A stretch of 64,000 nt of DNA from Dactylonectria macrodidyma (taxonomy: Eukaryota; Ascomycota; Sordariomycetes; Hypocreales; Nectriaceae). The translations under genes and the position numbers were made by a program. How positions within the stretch are numbered: the stretch's first letter is position 1; each line of letters begins with the position of its first letter. Below are positions 32,960 through 44,518 of the stretch, piece after piece. The stretch lies in assembly GCA_020744425.1 (NCBI GenBank), contig JAGMUV010000057.1, positions 86,439 through 150,438 on the forward strand. The letters are read 5' to 3'. The notes below the pieces were generated by a model, which was not told the DNA's origin, did no database searches, and saw nothing but the letters and a program-made list of their open reading frames with translations.

Positions 32960-34024
32960 TCACTTGCGGCTGCGAGAGTCAGAGCGGCCGATAGCCTTGC
33001 GATCGATGCGGCGAACTACGGCGCCCAGGACGACCTTCAGAATACCGTCGGCAGAAAGTGACTTGCTGTTAGAAGTCCAGGTAACAGTGTCGACCATGTC
33101 GCGAATGTCAAGGTCGGCGAGGTCATCGTCAAGCTCCTTCAGAGAGGTGCTCGCCCCTTGCTCGGTGCCAACCTGAAGAATTGTATGCCGACCTGGTGAG
33201 GGGGCGCGTTGAGCTGGTCCAGCCTGCGAGCGTGATGGACGATGATGCTCTCCGGGTCGTCGGTAGGGACGCCGTCGGTGATGACGATGATATTGACCGG
33301 CTTGGTTGAACCAATTCTGTCTGGGTGACGGCTAATGTTGGTGATGTAGGGGTTCAGGATGGACTGCAGACGGTTGCCTGTAGGAGTAGCACCGCTGGGC
33401 CGGACGGACTCGAAGAGGCGCCGGACATCGGCCGGGCTGCGGATATTGTTGTAGCCATTGGGAGCTTGAGTAGCGGGGCCAGGAGCACCAGACTTGTGGT
33501 TGAGGAAGTAGACGTCGATGCCATCTAGGTCGTGAGACGTGCAGATGGGAGTGATGGCGAGGAGGGCATCGCAAACCTCGCACCAGGACTGGCCCGCCAT
33601 AGAACCGGAGTCGTCGATGATGAAGACAGTGTCAAAGGTGGAAAGGAAGGCATACTCGTCCTCGGCGGACGTGATGCTGGCTAGGCGTGAGCGTGGGCGA
33701 ATCGCCGCGGCGGCCAGCTGAGAGGTGGCTAGACGACGCAGAGGGGCCAGCAGAGGCGGTATATGCAGGAGGGTCAACTTGGGCTCGAAGATTGATTGTC
33801 TGTAAGTCGAGAAGCGGACCAGGAGTTTTGAGGTCAGTCTCAGGAGTCTCGTTGCTGGGCTTGGTGGCAGATGATGATTCTAGGAACGGGTTGGTGTTCC
33901 AAGCCACCCCCGCGCCGTTGACGGCCGTTACATCGCGCCGCGAGAGCCTCTCCTTTGCTTCGGAAGATGACGAGTTCTTGAGAGTAAACTTCTCCTTGAT
34001 TCTTTCGAACATTGACTTGGTCAT
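32960..34024 (-). pseudogene. vWA-domain protein pseudogene
   Basis: Diverged, broken relative of the gene at 53805-54845. It starts MTKSMFERIKEKFTLKNSSS at 34024 and keeps the MIDAS motif DDSGSM, the stretch SGATPTGNRLQSILNPYI, and ITDGVPTDD. A one-base insertion near 33705 and a one-base deletion near 33178 (CTTCCAG in the intact copy, CTTCAG here) shift the frame. The original end, at TGA 32960, is still recognisable (RSDSRSRK). Coding sequence is similar throughout, so loss of function came after a period of selection or recently. Confidence 0.8.
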
Positions 34025-35354
34025 GGTTGGCGGGTGTATTGATGAGGCAATCGAGAAGTGGTTGTGTGAGTTGTAGAATCGAACGATGGTGGGTAGGAGG
34101 TTGTTCTAAATAGCCCGGCTTTATATCCCGAGTAGTTGGGTGATTGCTGGTACAATATAAGGCCACGGCAGAGTCAATTATAACTATGGGATGCGAATGA
34201 GATGTTTTTATGCCAATGGAATTGTGGCGGGGTTTGCTCTTTTCAGCCTGTAGAGCTCAGGCTGGGATGGGGTCATGCCCGGCCTAATCTACCTGTGGCT
34301 TCACGAGGAGGAATTTGCGTTTGCATGTTCTGCCTTACCAACGAGCTACCTATCTAGGTACCTAGACATAATGACCTGGCCAAACCTAGCAGCGGTATAT
34401 TGAAGTGTCTGCTTTTAATTACCTAGATAACTGCTCGGGGCCATGACAGGAGAGGGCAGCCTAGCCAGCGAGGGAGCCATAGGCTCACAAGCGTCAGTCG
34501 GCAAAGCTGACGTCTGAGCACCCACTATGAAAGCTAGAAGCGCCGAAGAAGATGACGATATAGGCTGGGAAGCTGGAGCGATGAGCCAATTGAGTCCAAC
34601 AAAGTTACAACCAAGGGTTCACACTGCATGGGACATCACTGAAGTGCGACTTCTACATGTGTACGTTAAGGAGATTTTATGAGTACGCTTTTCACCCTGG
34701 GGGCTACAAAAAGGGGGACCAGGTGTAGTAGGGTAGGTTGGTTTCGTACATGTTAATCATAAGAGCTGAAGCTGCTTCTATACCCCTTTGTAACTTTCTT
34801 CTCTTGATCAGAACAAGTGAGCTGCATGGCACCGCATCGAATGAGTTTAATCCAGAATTAGCGACAAAGATACTAAGACCTTTTCTTGGATAGGAAGCCC
34901 TGACCCCGAGGAATACTCGTTATACAATACTTCAAGAACATGTATTTGGATTCGGATGGAGCCCCGCTGCTTCTGGTCTTTACAATGCCCAAAAACAATT
35001 TATCTATTATTTTAAGAGCAATAACTACTGACCCTGCTGCTTCATGGAACTGATGCGCGGCAATGTGACTTGTCAAGGAAATACGCCCTTTTTGGGGCAG
35101 CAAAGATGGTTTCAAATGGCAATCACAACATATTGCATACCGGTATAATACATACTCGAAGCGGATCTAACAGGCAAATACACGGGTGAAGCTCGCTGCC
35201 AATAAAGACCAGGTCTGCTGGGAGGAACAGGAAAAGTGCACCAAACGAGACTATGAACGGCCATTAATGAGTGTACAAATAGTATTTCACAGAATTTATT
35301 TCTTGCTCATTCAGTCACTCTTTATTTGTCTAATCCATCCGTTTATCTCGCTCA
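34025..35354. other. Intergenic between vWA pseudogene and GH64 gene
   Basis: No gene is recognised. A palindromic CTATCTAGGTACCTAG lies at about 34350. The last 200 bp, upstream of the glucanase, are A/T-rich with pyrimidine runs, as expected for a fungal promoter, but no specific site is clear. Confidence 0.5.
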
Positions 35355-36683
35355 ATGCGTCCATTCTTTTTTACTGACGCTCTTCTGAGCGTGTCTATTT
35401 GTTATCCCGCTCTAATATTTGCCAAAGGCATGCTAACCCCAGAAGGATTTACCAAAATCCAACCGGAAGGTATCGATGCTGTTGAGATCACACAAGAAAA
35501 TACCCTCAACAGTAGCACCAGCACTATTGCCAGGCGGGACCTAGTTGGTACCACTCTGCCTCTCAAGTTCGTCAATAACTACAATGGTGCAGTTAACGCC
35601 TACATCTCCGGGCTGGACTCCAATGGCGCCGTCGTTTTTGTTGCTGCCAATGGGTCTTTGATTTATCCTTCCTCGGGTGGCTCTACGGTCCCCATTCAGC
35701 TTACCCAGAACATTGCCATTCCCATAACTTCGCCTGGTCATACACTTGAACTCACCCTTCCAATTTATATGAGCTCTGGGCGCATCTATTTTTCCGAGGG
35801 TGCGTTGTCGTTTTACATGGTGAATATTGGCACAGAGGATGGCTTGGTTCAGCCGTCCATTACCAATCTTCAGGATGCAAACGCTGGCCTCAAGTGGGGC
35901 TTCGTTGAATTCACTTATACTGGTGGGATTATATATGCAAACATTAGCTACGTTGACTTTGTTGGCATGATTCTGGGCATGTTGCTAACGGTCACCGACG
36001 GGACCACCCAGAGCGCAGCGGGACTCCAGGCCGACAGTGTCACCAACATCTGCAATGACTTGGTGACGCAGAAGCGGGCTGATGGGTACCCGTGGAGCTC
36101 CATGTGCTTTGCCAATACTACAGGAACTCCTATCCGAGTCTTGTCGCCCGGCAACTTCCACTACCTTAACGCTGATGCCTTTGTAAATTACTGGCATAGT
36201 TACGTTGACCAGGTCTGGAGCCAATACAGCACCTCGGTCTTGACAATCAACACGCAGACAGATTATGGAGACGTTAGGTGCCAGGTTTTGGGAGATGAAT
36301 TGGTCTGCAACGGCGACAACCGAGGTTACACAAAGCCCAGCGCCAACGATATTTGGGGCTGCAACACTGGGCCATTTGCTATTACGGATGGCGACAATGC
36401 CATTCACAAGGCAGTGGTGCCGCGTCTCTGCGCTGCATTTGTCCGCTCCACTCTTCTTTTAGATGGAGGCAATGTGCAGCCGAGCCTCGATAATGGTTCG
36501 TATTATACGGTTGATCCTACCAACCACTACAGCCGCGTCATTCACAAGTACGAGATGGATGGAAGGGGATATGCATTTTCGTACGACGATGTCAACCCGG
36601 ACGGCAATGAGAATGCCTCGGGTATTGTTTCGTCAGGAAACGTTGATAACTTGACTATTTACATTGGGGCTCCAGCTTCTTAG
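35355..36683 (+). CDS. Secreted beta-1,3-glucanase, GH64 family
   Basis: Glycoside hydrolase that cleaves beta-1,3-glucan, releasing laminari-oligosaccharides; acts outside the cell, on fungal walls or plant callose. Single exon, 442 aa, within the usual range. Residues 1-23 form a signal peptide (hydrophobic ALLSVSICYPALIFA). The catalytic fold starts at LPLKFVNNYNGAVNAYISGL, the typical GH64/thaumatin-like N-terminus, followed by GRIYFSEGALSFYMV, WGFVEFTY, DFVGMILGML and the C-terminal YAFSYDDVNPDG. Several Cys residues could pair. A propeptide-like stretch with Arg-Arg (IARRDL, about residues 58-63) hints at Kex2-type processing. No break is seen. Confidence 0.85.
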   Translation: MRPFFFTDALLSVSICYPALIFAKGMLTPEGFTKIQPEGIDAVEITQENTLNSSTSTIARRDLVGTTLPLKFVNNYNGAVNAYISGLDSNGAVVFVAANGSLIYPSSGGSTVPIQLTQNIAIPITSPGHTLELTLPIYMSSGRIYFSEGALSFYMVNIGTEDGLVQPSITNLQDANAGLKWGFVEFTYTGGIIYANISYVDFVGMILGMLLTVTDGTTQSAAGLQADSVTNICNDLVTQKRADGYPWSSMCFANTTGTPIRVLSPGNFHYLNADAFVNYWHSYVDQVWSQYSTSVLTINTQTDYGDVRCQVLGDELVCNGDNRGYTKPSANDIWGCNTGPFAITDGDNAIHKAVVPRLCAAFVRSTLLLDGGNVQPSLDNGSYYTVDPTNHYSRVIHKYEMDGRGYAFSYDDVNPDGNENASGIVSSGNVDNLTIYIGAPAS

Positions 36684-37565
36684 TGGGGCATTGTAGGGCC
36701 TCATCGGGTCTTTGGCCGCCGGGTAAGGCTTAAATAAGGGGAGGAACGCTATACCATTGCTGTTGGACATCGGCAAGGATAGCCAAGGATTCAGTAGAGA
36801 TATTAGATCAATCAGAAATGGCTACTAAGCAGAGTCCTCACGCCCCGAAGAGGCTACGGCAAAAGATTACCTCATGCAGTTCTTAATTGAGTCTTGGGAA
36901 GGGACTCGAGTCTGTAAAGTGTCTATACTGTACTGTAGTTCTGACGTCTTGGCGTGATATTGTTGTGGTTTGAAGGCGGGGAGGGTGTCGCGCGCAAGAT
37001 GGCGCACCGACACGTGATAGGGGGTGTAAGGAGACTTTTGGCCTAAAACTGTACCTAGGTGGCCATGCTTCCTGGCATGGAGCAGCGTCCATGATGTGCC
37101 TGGTGGATAGTCGTGAAGGGCAAATCTCCATAGCTAAGCACGGTGAAAGCTCTGCGCTTGAGGACAGACGCATCGATTCGGAGGTAACGGCTCTAATAGA
37201 GCCGGTCCCGAAACAAGGCGTCATGGTGAATAGACATCTGGCTAAGCAGGTGAGTGCATATGCAGTCCGACTCCCAGGCGGCCAATGAAGAATGGCTGAT
37301 ACTGCCTTGCGGTGAGCGGTGAGCCTTCCCTCTGGTGAGGCTGTGGCTTGCGCAAGGGGCGGTCATCAGGCCGTGCCGCCGGCCCGCAGAAAATGGACAC
37401 ATCGAAGTACTACACTCAGCCCTCTCAGCTTGACTAGACCCAGTCCTTGTCCCTGACTTCTTCAATAATCCATGATCTCCTTTGCTTCTTGCTTAGCCTC
37501 CTCGCGCCGCTACGATCACCACTGGTGTCTCACAAGAAATTCCTCGGTATTGAGGTGCCTGCCTG
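36684..37565. other. Intergenic between GH64 and the Rpn4-like gene
   Basis: No gene is recognised; about 880 bp likely containing the glucanase 3' UTR and the promoter of the zinc-finger gene. There are long C/T-rich stretches before 37700. Confidence 0.5.
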
Positions 37566-39557
37566 ATGCCATATATCATAAACTATGGGCTATTCCACTC
37601 TGACTCTCGGCCGCCATTTAAGGGCCAATTGTTCCCGACTATTTGCCACACCCTCTCCAACCTTCAACAACTCACTTCTATCTTTCCCTTGACAATCATC
37701 ATATGTCTTTCCAGCAACAACATCACCTCACCTTCCAGCCATACTCATACCACTGACTACTACCCCGAATATCACAACGCCTACTCGACATCTCCCATCG
37801 ATCTGGCATCGTCGAATCTCGATGACAATTTCACTATCCTCGTCCATCAACTCCCCGCCGAATTAATGCAGTCCGAACACTGGGGAGCTCTCGCCCAGCA
37901 GACCCCCAGGCTGGCCCGATTTGCTCATCAGCGCGAGTCTTCCTTGTCATCCCCGGCTTCCTCCGGTGCCGCTCCCGCTTCTCCCTTCGCCCACAACAGT
38001 TCGAACCCTCAGATCGCCATCAGCAACGCCTCCCACGACGGTTTGGTCGGCAACGCCTCCAGCAACAGCCAGGGCTCTTACTATCACCTCGCCAAGTCGA
38101 CAGGCCATTACCAAGGTTTCCAGAACCGTGGTGTCATGGAGCATATCAGGCCAGAGATGGCATATCCCATCACCATCTCAGGGCCTAGTGGCAAGCCACG
38201 CTTGGACAGAGCTTTCATTCCCGCACCCGACTTCGCTACTGGCTCAACGCGATCACATCCTACTTCAGTGGCGAGCTCGATCGCAGGAGACTCACCTGCC
38301 AACCCCACGGTTGGTGAGTCTGACATCTCGGCGAGGCGGCGGAAAGGTCTTACCTCCGCCCCTTCCGACAACACCAATTGACGCTTACATTTTCTTTCTC
38401 CAGGCTTCGCCCACGTTCCAAAGCTGGACAGGACGATGACGGATGTTTACAACGACGAGTTGTTCAGCCCGAACTTTGCCAACACCTCCACCCCACCTTC
38501 CCGGTCTCAGATAGCTGTCTCGCCTGGGAACGACCGGCTCAGCCAACGTCTCCACGCTGCCAACAGCCAGCATCTCAATGCCGCTCACTCGCCTGCTTCT
38601 ACCACTTCTCGAGGAAGGTCTCCCTTCCTTGCCGGCTCCCCCCTTGCACCGTCGCCGAGTCACGACTTTGGAGCTGGCCCTGTGGGGCGGAGCATGCCCT
38701 TCAATACAGCTCAGCAGATGCGGGAGCATAACAAGGCGCAGCATGAGGCGCAGCTCCTGCACCAGCATATGGCCCAGCGAGCCGAACCGGAGACGCCCAA
38801 TATAATTTCGCCTAAGGACGCGATCCTCAAATTCAATGAATCTGAGGGAGAGTCGAACTTCCCGCTGTTCCCTCAGGAGCCGACCGCCTTTGAGGTGGAT
38901 CAAGTTTCCAAGGCCATGGCTTCTCAAACCTCACAGGACGTCACTGGACACGATGGCAGTAACAGCCAATTTACCTACATCCACTCTCAGCTGCCAAGCG
39001 GTATCCCGGTGCCTCAGCAATTCGTCTCACAATCTCGTCTATCACATGATACTCTTCCATGGCTGAGCTCTGCGGGATCTAGCTCTACTGCGTCGAGAAC
39101 TAACACACCAGCCCACATAGGCCGGCGTAATGGAACTGCCGCGGATGGTGGAACCTACACTTGCACTTATCACGGGTGTACCTTACGATTTGAGACACCT
39201 TCCCTCCTTAAAAAGCACAAATGGGAGGGCCACAGGCAGTTGCAAACATTGGGCGGGCCTAGGCCGCGTGAAATCGTTGGCATGTCCTCCAGCATGCTCA
39301 ACAGCCGGGCCGGTCCACACCGATGCGATCGGGTCAATCCCCGTACGGGCAAGCCATGCAGCACAGTTTTCTCAAGACCTTACGACTTGACGAGACATGA
39401 GGATACGATCCACAATGCACGCATGCAAAAGGTACGGTGCAACCTTTGCACCGAGGAGAAGAGTTTCAGTCGAGCAGACGCATTGGCAAGACACTACCGG
39501 GTGTGCCATCCCGATATGGAACTCCCAAGAAAGCATCGATGCCGTGGAGGACTTTGA
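37566..39557 (+). CDS. Rpn4-like C2H2 zinc-finger transcription factor
   Basis: Transcription activator resembling yeast Rpn4, which controls proteasome genes. Exons 37566-38313 and 38404-39557 join in frame over a 90-nt intron (GTGAGT ... CTCCAG), giving up to 633 aa. The N-terminal two thirds are Ser/Pro/Ala-rich; an acidic block ISPKDAILKFNESEGE precedes FPLFPQEP. The C-terminus has a first finger-like motif (CTYHGCTLRF) and then the diagnostic pair FSRPYDLTRHEDTIH and FSRADALARHYRVCH. The start is uncertain: ATG 37566 is in frame but upstream residues look like UTR, and an ATG at 37703 (MSFQQQHHL) is in another frame, so an N-terminal intron or frame change is possible. Confidence 0.8.
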
Positions 39558-40433
39558 ATTCCTGGGTGCCCTGCCGTGTGGCTTCATGTAATTGAAAGGA
39601 GGATGCTGCAGAAGTTGACTCACGAGCTCACAGAACTAGCCTCATACTCCTTTACCGCACCCCCCTAGATCGTTTGCTGACCTCTGAGGGATGGATTTGT
39701 GATTAAGTTCACCATGGCTTCTGTATTTATCCCAGACACGAAATAGTTGAGCTTTCTTGTAATTCCCATTCACATCAGGCCATACCCCCAACTCCTGTGG
39801 CATTTCGAGCAGACCCCGATTCTTATGCAAAGGGTGACCGTACTGTATTGTTTTCATATGTGTCTTGACCGGTTTTATCGGAATGCCGCGTTTTCGGCCT
39901 CCAATTTCGTAGCCCTTGAAAAGCAGATCAGCTAGACTCCTAGATCGAGGAATCAGCAGTCAACGACCCGATATTGCCAACGTCGTTGAGTCGGGAGGAT
40001 AGACACTCGCGTACGGAGAGAACCATGCCGAAGTGTGAAATTCGATTGCAGGTTGTGGGGCTCCGTCACACACAAGACAGGTAGAGAGAGGAAGTACGTC
40101 TAATTTATAGAATAAGGACAATGGGCGAGCAACCCGGGAGCAACATGAAGAACTTGCTTTGTCAGAGACCGACTGGCTCTGCCAAGACTGAGAACTGGGA
40201 GCAGCCGACTACCAACATCACAAAGAGCTGTGAACATGGTGTCAGGGGAGGAAACGTGTTCAGATGTCATGTGTTGAGTTGTATTTGTGTGCTGCGAGGT
40301 GAGTTTCAAGTCTTTACCCAGTAACTGAAATAGACCTTATAGCTTAGCTGCTACCACGGCGTTTCTAGTCTCAACAGCTTCACGAGGGGCAGTGCCTCTT
40401 TTTTAATCTTTAGTCTGGATAGCCCCGAGATAC
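39558..40433. other. Intergenic
   Basis: No gene is recognised between the Rpn4-like gene and the CCCH fragment. Confidence 0.5.
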
Positions 40434-40772
40434 TCAGAATACAGCACCAAGGATGCTCACACCATCCTCAGACTCCTCGACAGTGAACCCGATGCTGCCA
40501 GTGCTATGCGTGTCTTCGCCATTTGTGCCAACCGTGACGGCAGGAATAAGACCGTGCAGCTTGAAATCACCAGTACACATGTTGAAAGGGAAACGGCAGG
40601 GAGCCTTCCCGCCGCGATGTCTACAGTCAGCCTTTTGACAGACGTGTCCGTAGATGCAGTTGGGCTTCCTGCAGGCTCCGCGCTGGGGGCATCGCATAGT
40701 GCGCGCCATAGGTACACTGGTGCATTCTTGCAAACTGAGGATCTTAATGATGACCACTGACGATGCATACAA
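40434..40772 (-). pseudogene. CCCH zinc-finger gene fragment (3' end)
   Basis: The frame ends at 40434 and includes CPQRGACRKPNCIYGH (C-x5-C-x4-C-x3-H) followed by CQKADCRHRGGKAPC, a Nab2-like tandem of CCCH fingers, then an acidic tail ending DGVSILGAVF. Family members bind RNA or poly(A). The N-terminal part is absent: directly upstream (higher coordinates) hAT transposase sequence begins at about 40760. It therefore looks like a gene truncated by transposon activity. Confidence 0.55.
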
Positions 40773-41421
40773 ATCTCTATCAATAACTGTTGGTCAAAGC
40801 TTGATGAGTATTACACTCTTCTTGGCCAATCGCCACTTTACCCGGCTGCCGTTATTCTTCACCCGGGCTGGAACGTGTCTTAGCTTGAGGCGAACTGGAC
40901 TAGCCACGAGCAACTAGTGTGGCTACCGGACGCTAAGAACAGTGTCCGGGAATTCTTTGAACAACAGTATCCACGTAAGGAGCAGTCCGATATAACGAGA
41001 ACCGCGATAGGAAAAGCGATGCGGCAAGACGAGCCCAGCTAATTCGATTCGATCAGTGGATGCAGAGCTACGTTCGGTATATGATGGAGGAAGAAGATCA
41101 GCTTGGAGTTTATATAAGGTAAGGACCAGTCCGGCGAGAGAACTTGAACCCATTCTATGGTGGAGGGATCACCAAGAAGAATATCCACGACTGAGCAAGT
41201 TTGCCCTCGACATCCTGGCAATTCCTGCTATGTCGATCGATCCTGAGCGGACGTTTAGTGTCGCAATGTTGACAATAAGCCCGCAAAGGCATAGCTTAAG
41301 CCCCGAGACAATAGAGGAAATACTGTGCCTACGGAATTGGCTAGGCCATCAAGCGATCACTGCGGGCGAGGTCGTCAGCTTTTGTGGGGGCCTGATGGGT
41401 TGGGTTGGAGGGGAGGCATGA
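40760..41421 (+). pseudogene. hAT transposase C-terminal relict 2
   Basis: With frame changes, the plus strand reads SKLDEYYTLLGQSPLYPAAV, then WLPDAKNSVREFFEQQYP, and from 41140 WWRDHQEEYPRLSKFALDIL. The sequence continues with IPAMSIDPERTFSVA, the hAT dimerisation signature, and ends GGLMGWVGGEA. At least two frame changes are visible. It differs from the relict at 23.2 kb, so it is another family. Confidence 0.75.
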
Positions 41422-41474
41422 GAGTAACGATTGCTTCATCCTGGCCTCAGGTCAGCGCTTTCAATTCAAGTATA

Positions 41475-43173
41475 TCAATTCAAATCAATGACCGAGGCAG
41501 CCTCCGATTCTGACTCCGGCTCGTCTGAACAGCCACCTTCCACCACAAGAAGAATATTTTGAGTCTCCTTTTCGGCTATGGCTTCTCCACCAGCTAGAGT
41601 CTCACCAAGAGTCATAAAACGTTTGTTAGGATTCGGCACCGCCTTCCTCTTCTTCCCTCTCTTCAGGCGAGCCAATTCCTCCTCTAGGCTATCAATCCTC
41701 ACAATATGCGCCGCTACCGTCTACTGTTGAGCCTCAAACCCCTTAGCTATTATGCTATACCGTCTTCGTATCTTCGGCGTTTTGTTCAGCCCAAGATCAC
41801 GAACTTGACGGCTCGTCTTTAGTGTATCGTCCGAGCCAAAATACGGCCTGGGTTCGGTAGTCGCTCTTGGGCTGCCATTTGACCTATCTTCTTGGATTTC
41901 TGGGTGCCGCAGCGCTTTGGCACGTGAGATCGGCCAATTTCCAGTAACCCTCCAGCCAGAGAGTATGTTCTTCTCAGTCATTCCAACTCGACGCGCCTTG
42001 GCGTAGGCCCTGATGAAATTGACCTTATCCATTGGAGTGGAATCAGTCAACGAAGCGAACTTTTCTAACTCTCGTCGATATGCGGCTTTGGAGGCATTGA
42101 ATACTCCATTGTCCAATGGCTGGAGCCCATGAGAGCAGTGTGCTGGCAGATAGCAACAATAAACGTTGTTCAAAAAGCACGTGGCCATCCATTCATCCTT
42201 CCGTCGCTCAGTAGTGATCTTGAGCCGAAGGAAACGAAGAACATACCGTTGCATGACTCCCATGACCATCTAAAATGATCAGTCTCGCGACAGAGTCGTC
42301 GGCAGGCATGGTCTGGGGCAGATAGACTCTTTCAAGCCATTCAACGCCAATGTGGTCGTCAGTCCACCCGTTAGGTGAAGTTATGTAATACCAGTCTGCT
42401 ATCTTCTTGAATTCCTCAAGAAACCACTGTTTCTGGAGTTCTTTCCCCTTAGAGATTATGCCGGGGATTAAGGCGCGGCCGTCAGCAGTGACAGCTTCGA
42501 TAAATGAAGTCCAATTTCGAGTTTGTGGTCCCTTGAGAAATGCCTTCCGTCTTGGGTCCGCGCTTCCAACAACCAGGCTGTCTAAACCTAAATAAAAAGG
42601 ATTAGTCGGTCAATTTCAAGCACTGACAAGATATACAGATAGATGCTTGCCGAAACCAGCCATAATACCCGCTTCGTTAACGTTGACGGTGTTTTCAGGC
42701 TTGATCCAGCCATACTGGCCCTCCCTGATATCAAAGTACCAATGAACTGCCTTAGGCGTGAAAGAGTCGAACCTATTAGCTTCCTAACGTCTACCCATCT
42801 TGGTCTTTAGGTCTGTGCGGCGCTTGATAAATCTGGTCACCCAATTGCGTCCTAACTCGGAGTGTTCGCCCTGCTGTCTCAACAAGCTCATAACGCAAGC
42901 GCGGATCTGATTGTGGGACGGAGCATAGCCCAAGGATTCCTGACGGAGTATCCAGAAAGCCAATATGTCCTCTTGATTCTTGGACAAACGTCGGCGTGGC
43001 TGAATCTGCTCTTTCACGGCTATCTGGCCGTTAAGTCTGTCGATTAGAGTCCCCCGGGGCACTCCCCGTCTCTGGGCCGCTTGAGAGGGCGAAAAGCCAT
43101 TATCAGTAATATCCAATATAGCCTCAGCCATGTCGTCCTCTGTATATTCCCATCGACGTCGCGAGATAGGCAT
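41475..43173 (-). pseudogene. pogo transposase 2, interrupted by stops
   Basis: Second, diverged pogo/CENP-B-type DDE transposase, same architecture as the one at 25 kb. Start MPISRRRWEYTEDDM at 43173, psq HTH (NGFSPSQAAQRRGVP), second HTH (WILRQESLGYAPSHNQI), core GHGSH and LQPLDNG, coiled-coil tail (SLEEELARLKRGKKRKA). A TAG at 42786-42784 stands where the other copy has CAG, and a further TAG lies at 41720. The intron at 42650-42588 has a GC donor (GCAAGC ... TTTAG), where the other copy has GTGAGT. A second intron with a GTATGT donor precedes DEWMATC. I could not find matching terminal repeats. Confidence 0.8.
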
Positions 43174-43685
43174 TTTTTTGTCGTTGTCAAAGACAAAGAC
43201 CAAAAAACACGAGAAAGAGCGGTGAGGAGCTTGGTGATTAAACTGACAATATTTCAATAGCATGGCCTGCATATATCGCGTACCCCGCACAGCCTTACAG
43301 AGTCAAAACAATCACCTCCAATCATTTCTATAATCAATAGAGGTACATTCTTTTAGGTAGCTATTTATTTTGGCCAACTTTCGTGTAAGTGAAATTGGCG
43401 AGTTTTGGTGGTGCTTTTTTTTTTTTGGCGTGGCGAAAGGGTGGGGGCGTCGAAAGGGTGCCCAGCGCCAGATGGTGTTGGCGAAGTGGGGCGCCACAGA
43501 TAAATATTTGGGGCGCCTCGGCTATCCGCCAAACCCCGCTTACCGGGTATGACTGCTGTGGAATGGCGGCCAAAACCGTGTAGGAATTGAACCTGAACCT
43601 GAACCTGAACATGACCCCCTGACACCAACGCCTCCCCTCCCCCCCCAAGCGACAGGCCACGCCACGCCATATCACCAGCAGCCAA
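43174..43685. other. Transposon flank and short repeats
   Basis: Leader of the pogo 2 gene with a T11 tract at about 43418, GC-rich sequence with GGGGCGCC motifs, and three units of GAACCT at about 43591-43608. No gene is seen. Confidence 0.5.
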
Positions 43686-44339
43686 ATGTCGCCGCCACCG
43701 CCTACCGAGGCGGTTATCGAGGCTATCCCAGAGGAAGTGCTGGACTTGACACAAGTCGAGGCTACCCATCTCATCATTCCCGAGGTTGCAGCCGAGCCTG
43801 CCGTCGCGACCGAACCTGCTGCTGCGACCGTACGATCGAGGACATCATATAAGGTGCCGAAAACACCACAAACGCGGGTTCCTAAGTCATCGTCATCCAC
43901 ATCACCTGCGACCTCGACGAAGATACTGTGGCGGAATGTGCTCAGTTTACTCGTCCTGGAATTGCATGAAGAGGTCAAGGGATTCGATGTCCCTGCCTTC
44001 AATAAGGCATTACAACATGAGGTGCTGCAGAAGAAAATTATTTCACGGCTACAACACAAGTGGCCTGATGCTCTTTCTCACCCAACCCGGGTATCGGAAA
44101 TGGCAACAGCTCTGCTGAAAGATTGGAAGAAGTTCGGCATACCAGAGAAGTCTTTAACGCATCACGCTCTCCCCGATCGTGACAAACATCAACGGGGGCC
44201 CGTAGGAACAGAGGGAAGTAGTCTGACTGCAGTGGAGGCTACTGATCTAGCTGGGCTTGACGCGATACAAGACGAGGACTGGGTGGGAATTAGTAGCGAT
44301 GATGAGGACGGAAACATTACTATGGTGGAACGAGGTTAG
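43686..44339 (+). CDS. Hypothetical protein, 217 aa
   Basis: I do not recognise it. Single exon, MSPPPPTEAVIEAIPEEVLD start, Pro/Ala/Thr-rich N-terminus. The middle looks folded: LVLELHEEVKGFDVPAFNKA, then HKWPDALSHPTRVSEMATAL. The C-terminus is acidic (DEDWVGISSDDEDG). It lies between a dead pogo element and an AT-rich MITE, so it may be transposon-associated, but it carries no transposase motif. Confidence 0.45.
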   Translation: MSPPPPTEAVIEAIPEEVLDLTQVEATHLIIPEVAAEPAVATEPAAATVRSRTSYKVPKTPQTRVPKSSSSTSPATSTKILWRNVLSLLVLELHEEVKGFDVPAFNKALQHEVLQKKIISRLQHKWPDALSHPTRVSEMATALLKDWKKFGIPEKSLTHHALPDRDKHQRGPVGTEGSSLTAVEATDLAGLDAIQDEDWVGISSDDEDGNITMVERG

Positions 44340-44518
44340 AAAAATGCTCCGGTAGTATCTGTGAGCCCATCTGATAGAGCTATGGCAGCGGCAGTGTCCT
44401 TGTGCGAACGAGTCCTACACTTGAGGGCATCCGTGGTAATTCTAATTCAATAAGCAGAACTTATCGTGGGGTCGTTTTGCAGAGTAATTTTGGGAAATCG
44501 AATGCGATTGCACAACTA
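44340..44518. other. Short intergenic stretch
   Basis: Nothing recognised; ends with the TA target of the MITE. Confidence 0.5.

Noticed and set aside
43588..43612. Telomere-like hexanucleotide (GAACCT)n
   Set aside because: Only about three units and not the fungal TTAGGG repeat; more likely a microsatellite.
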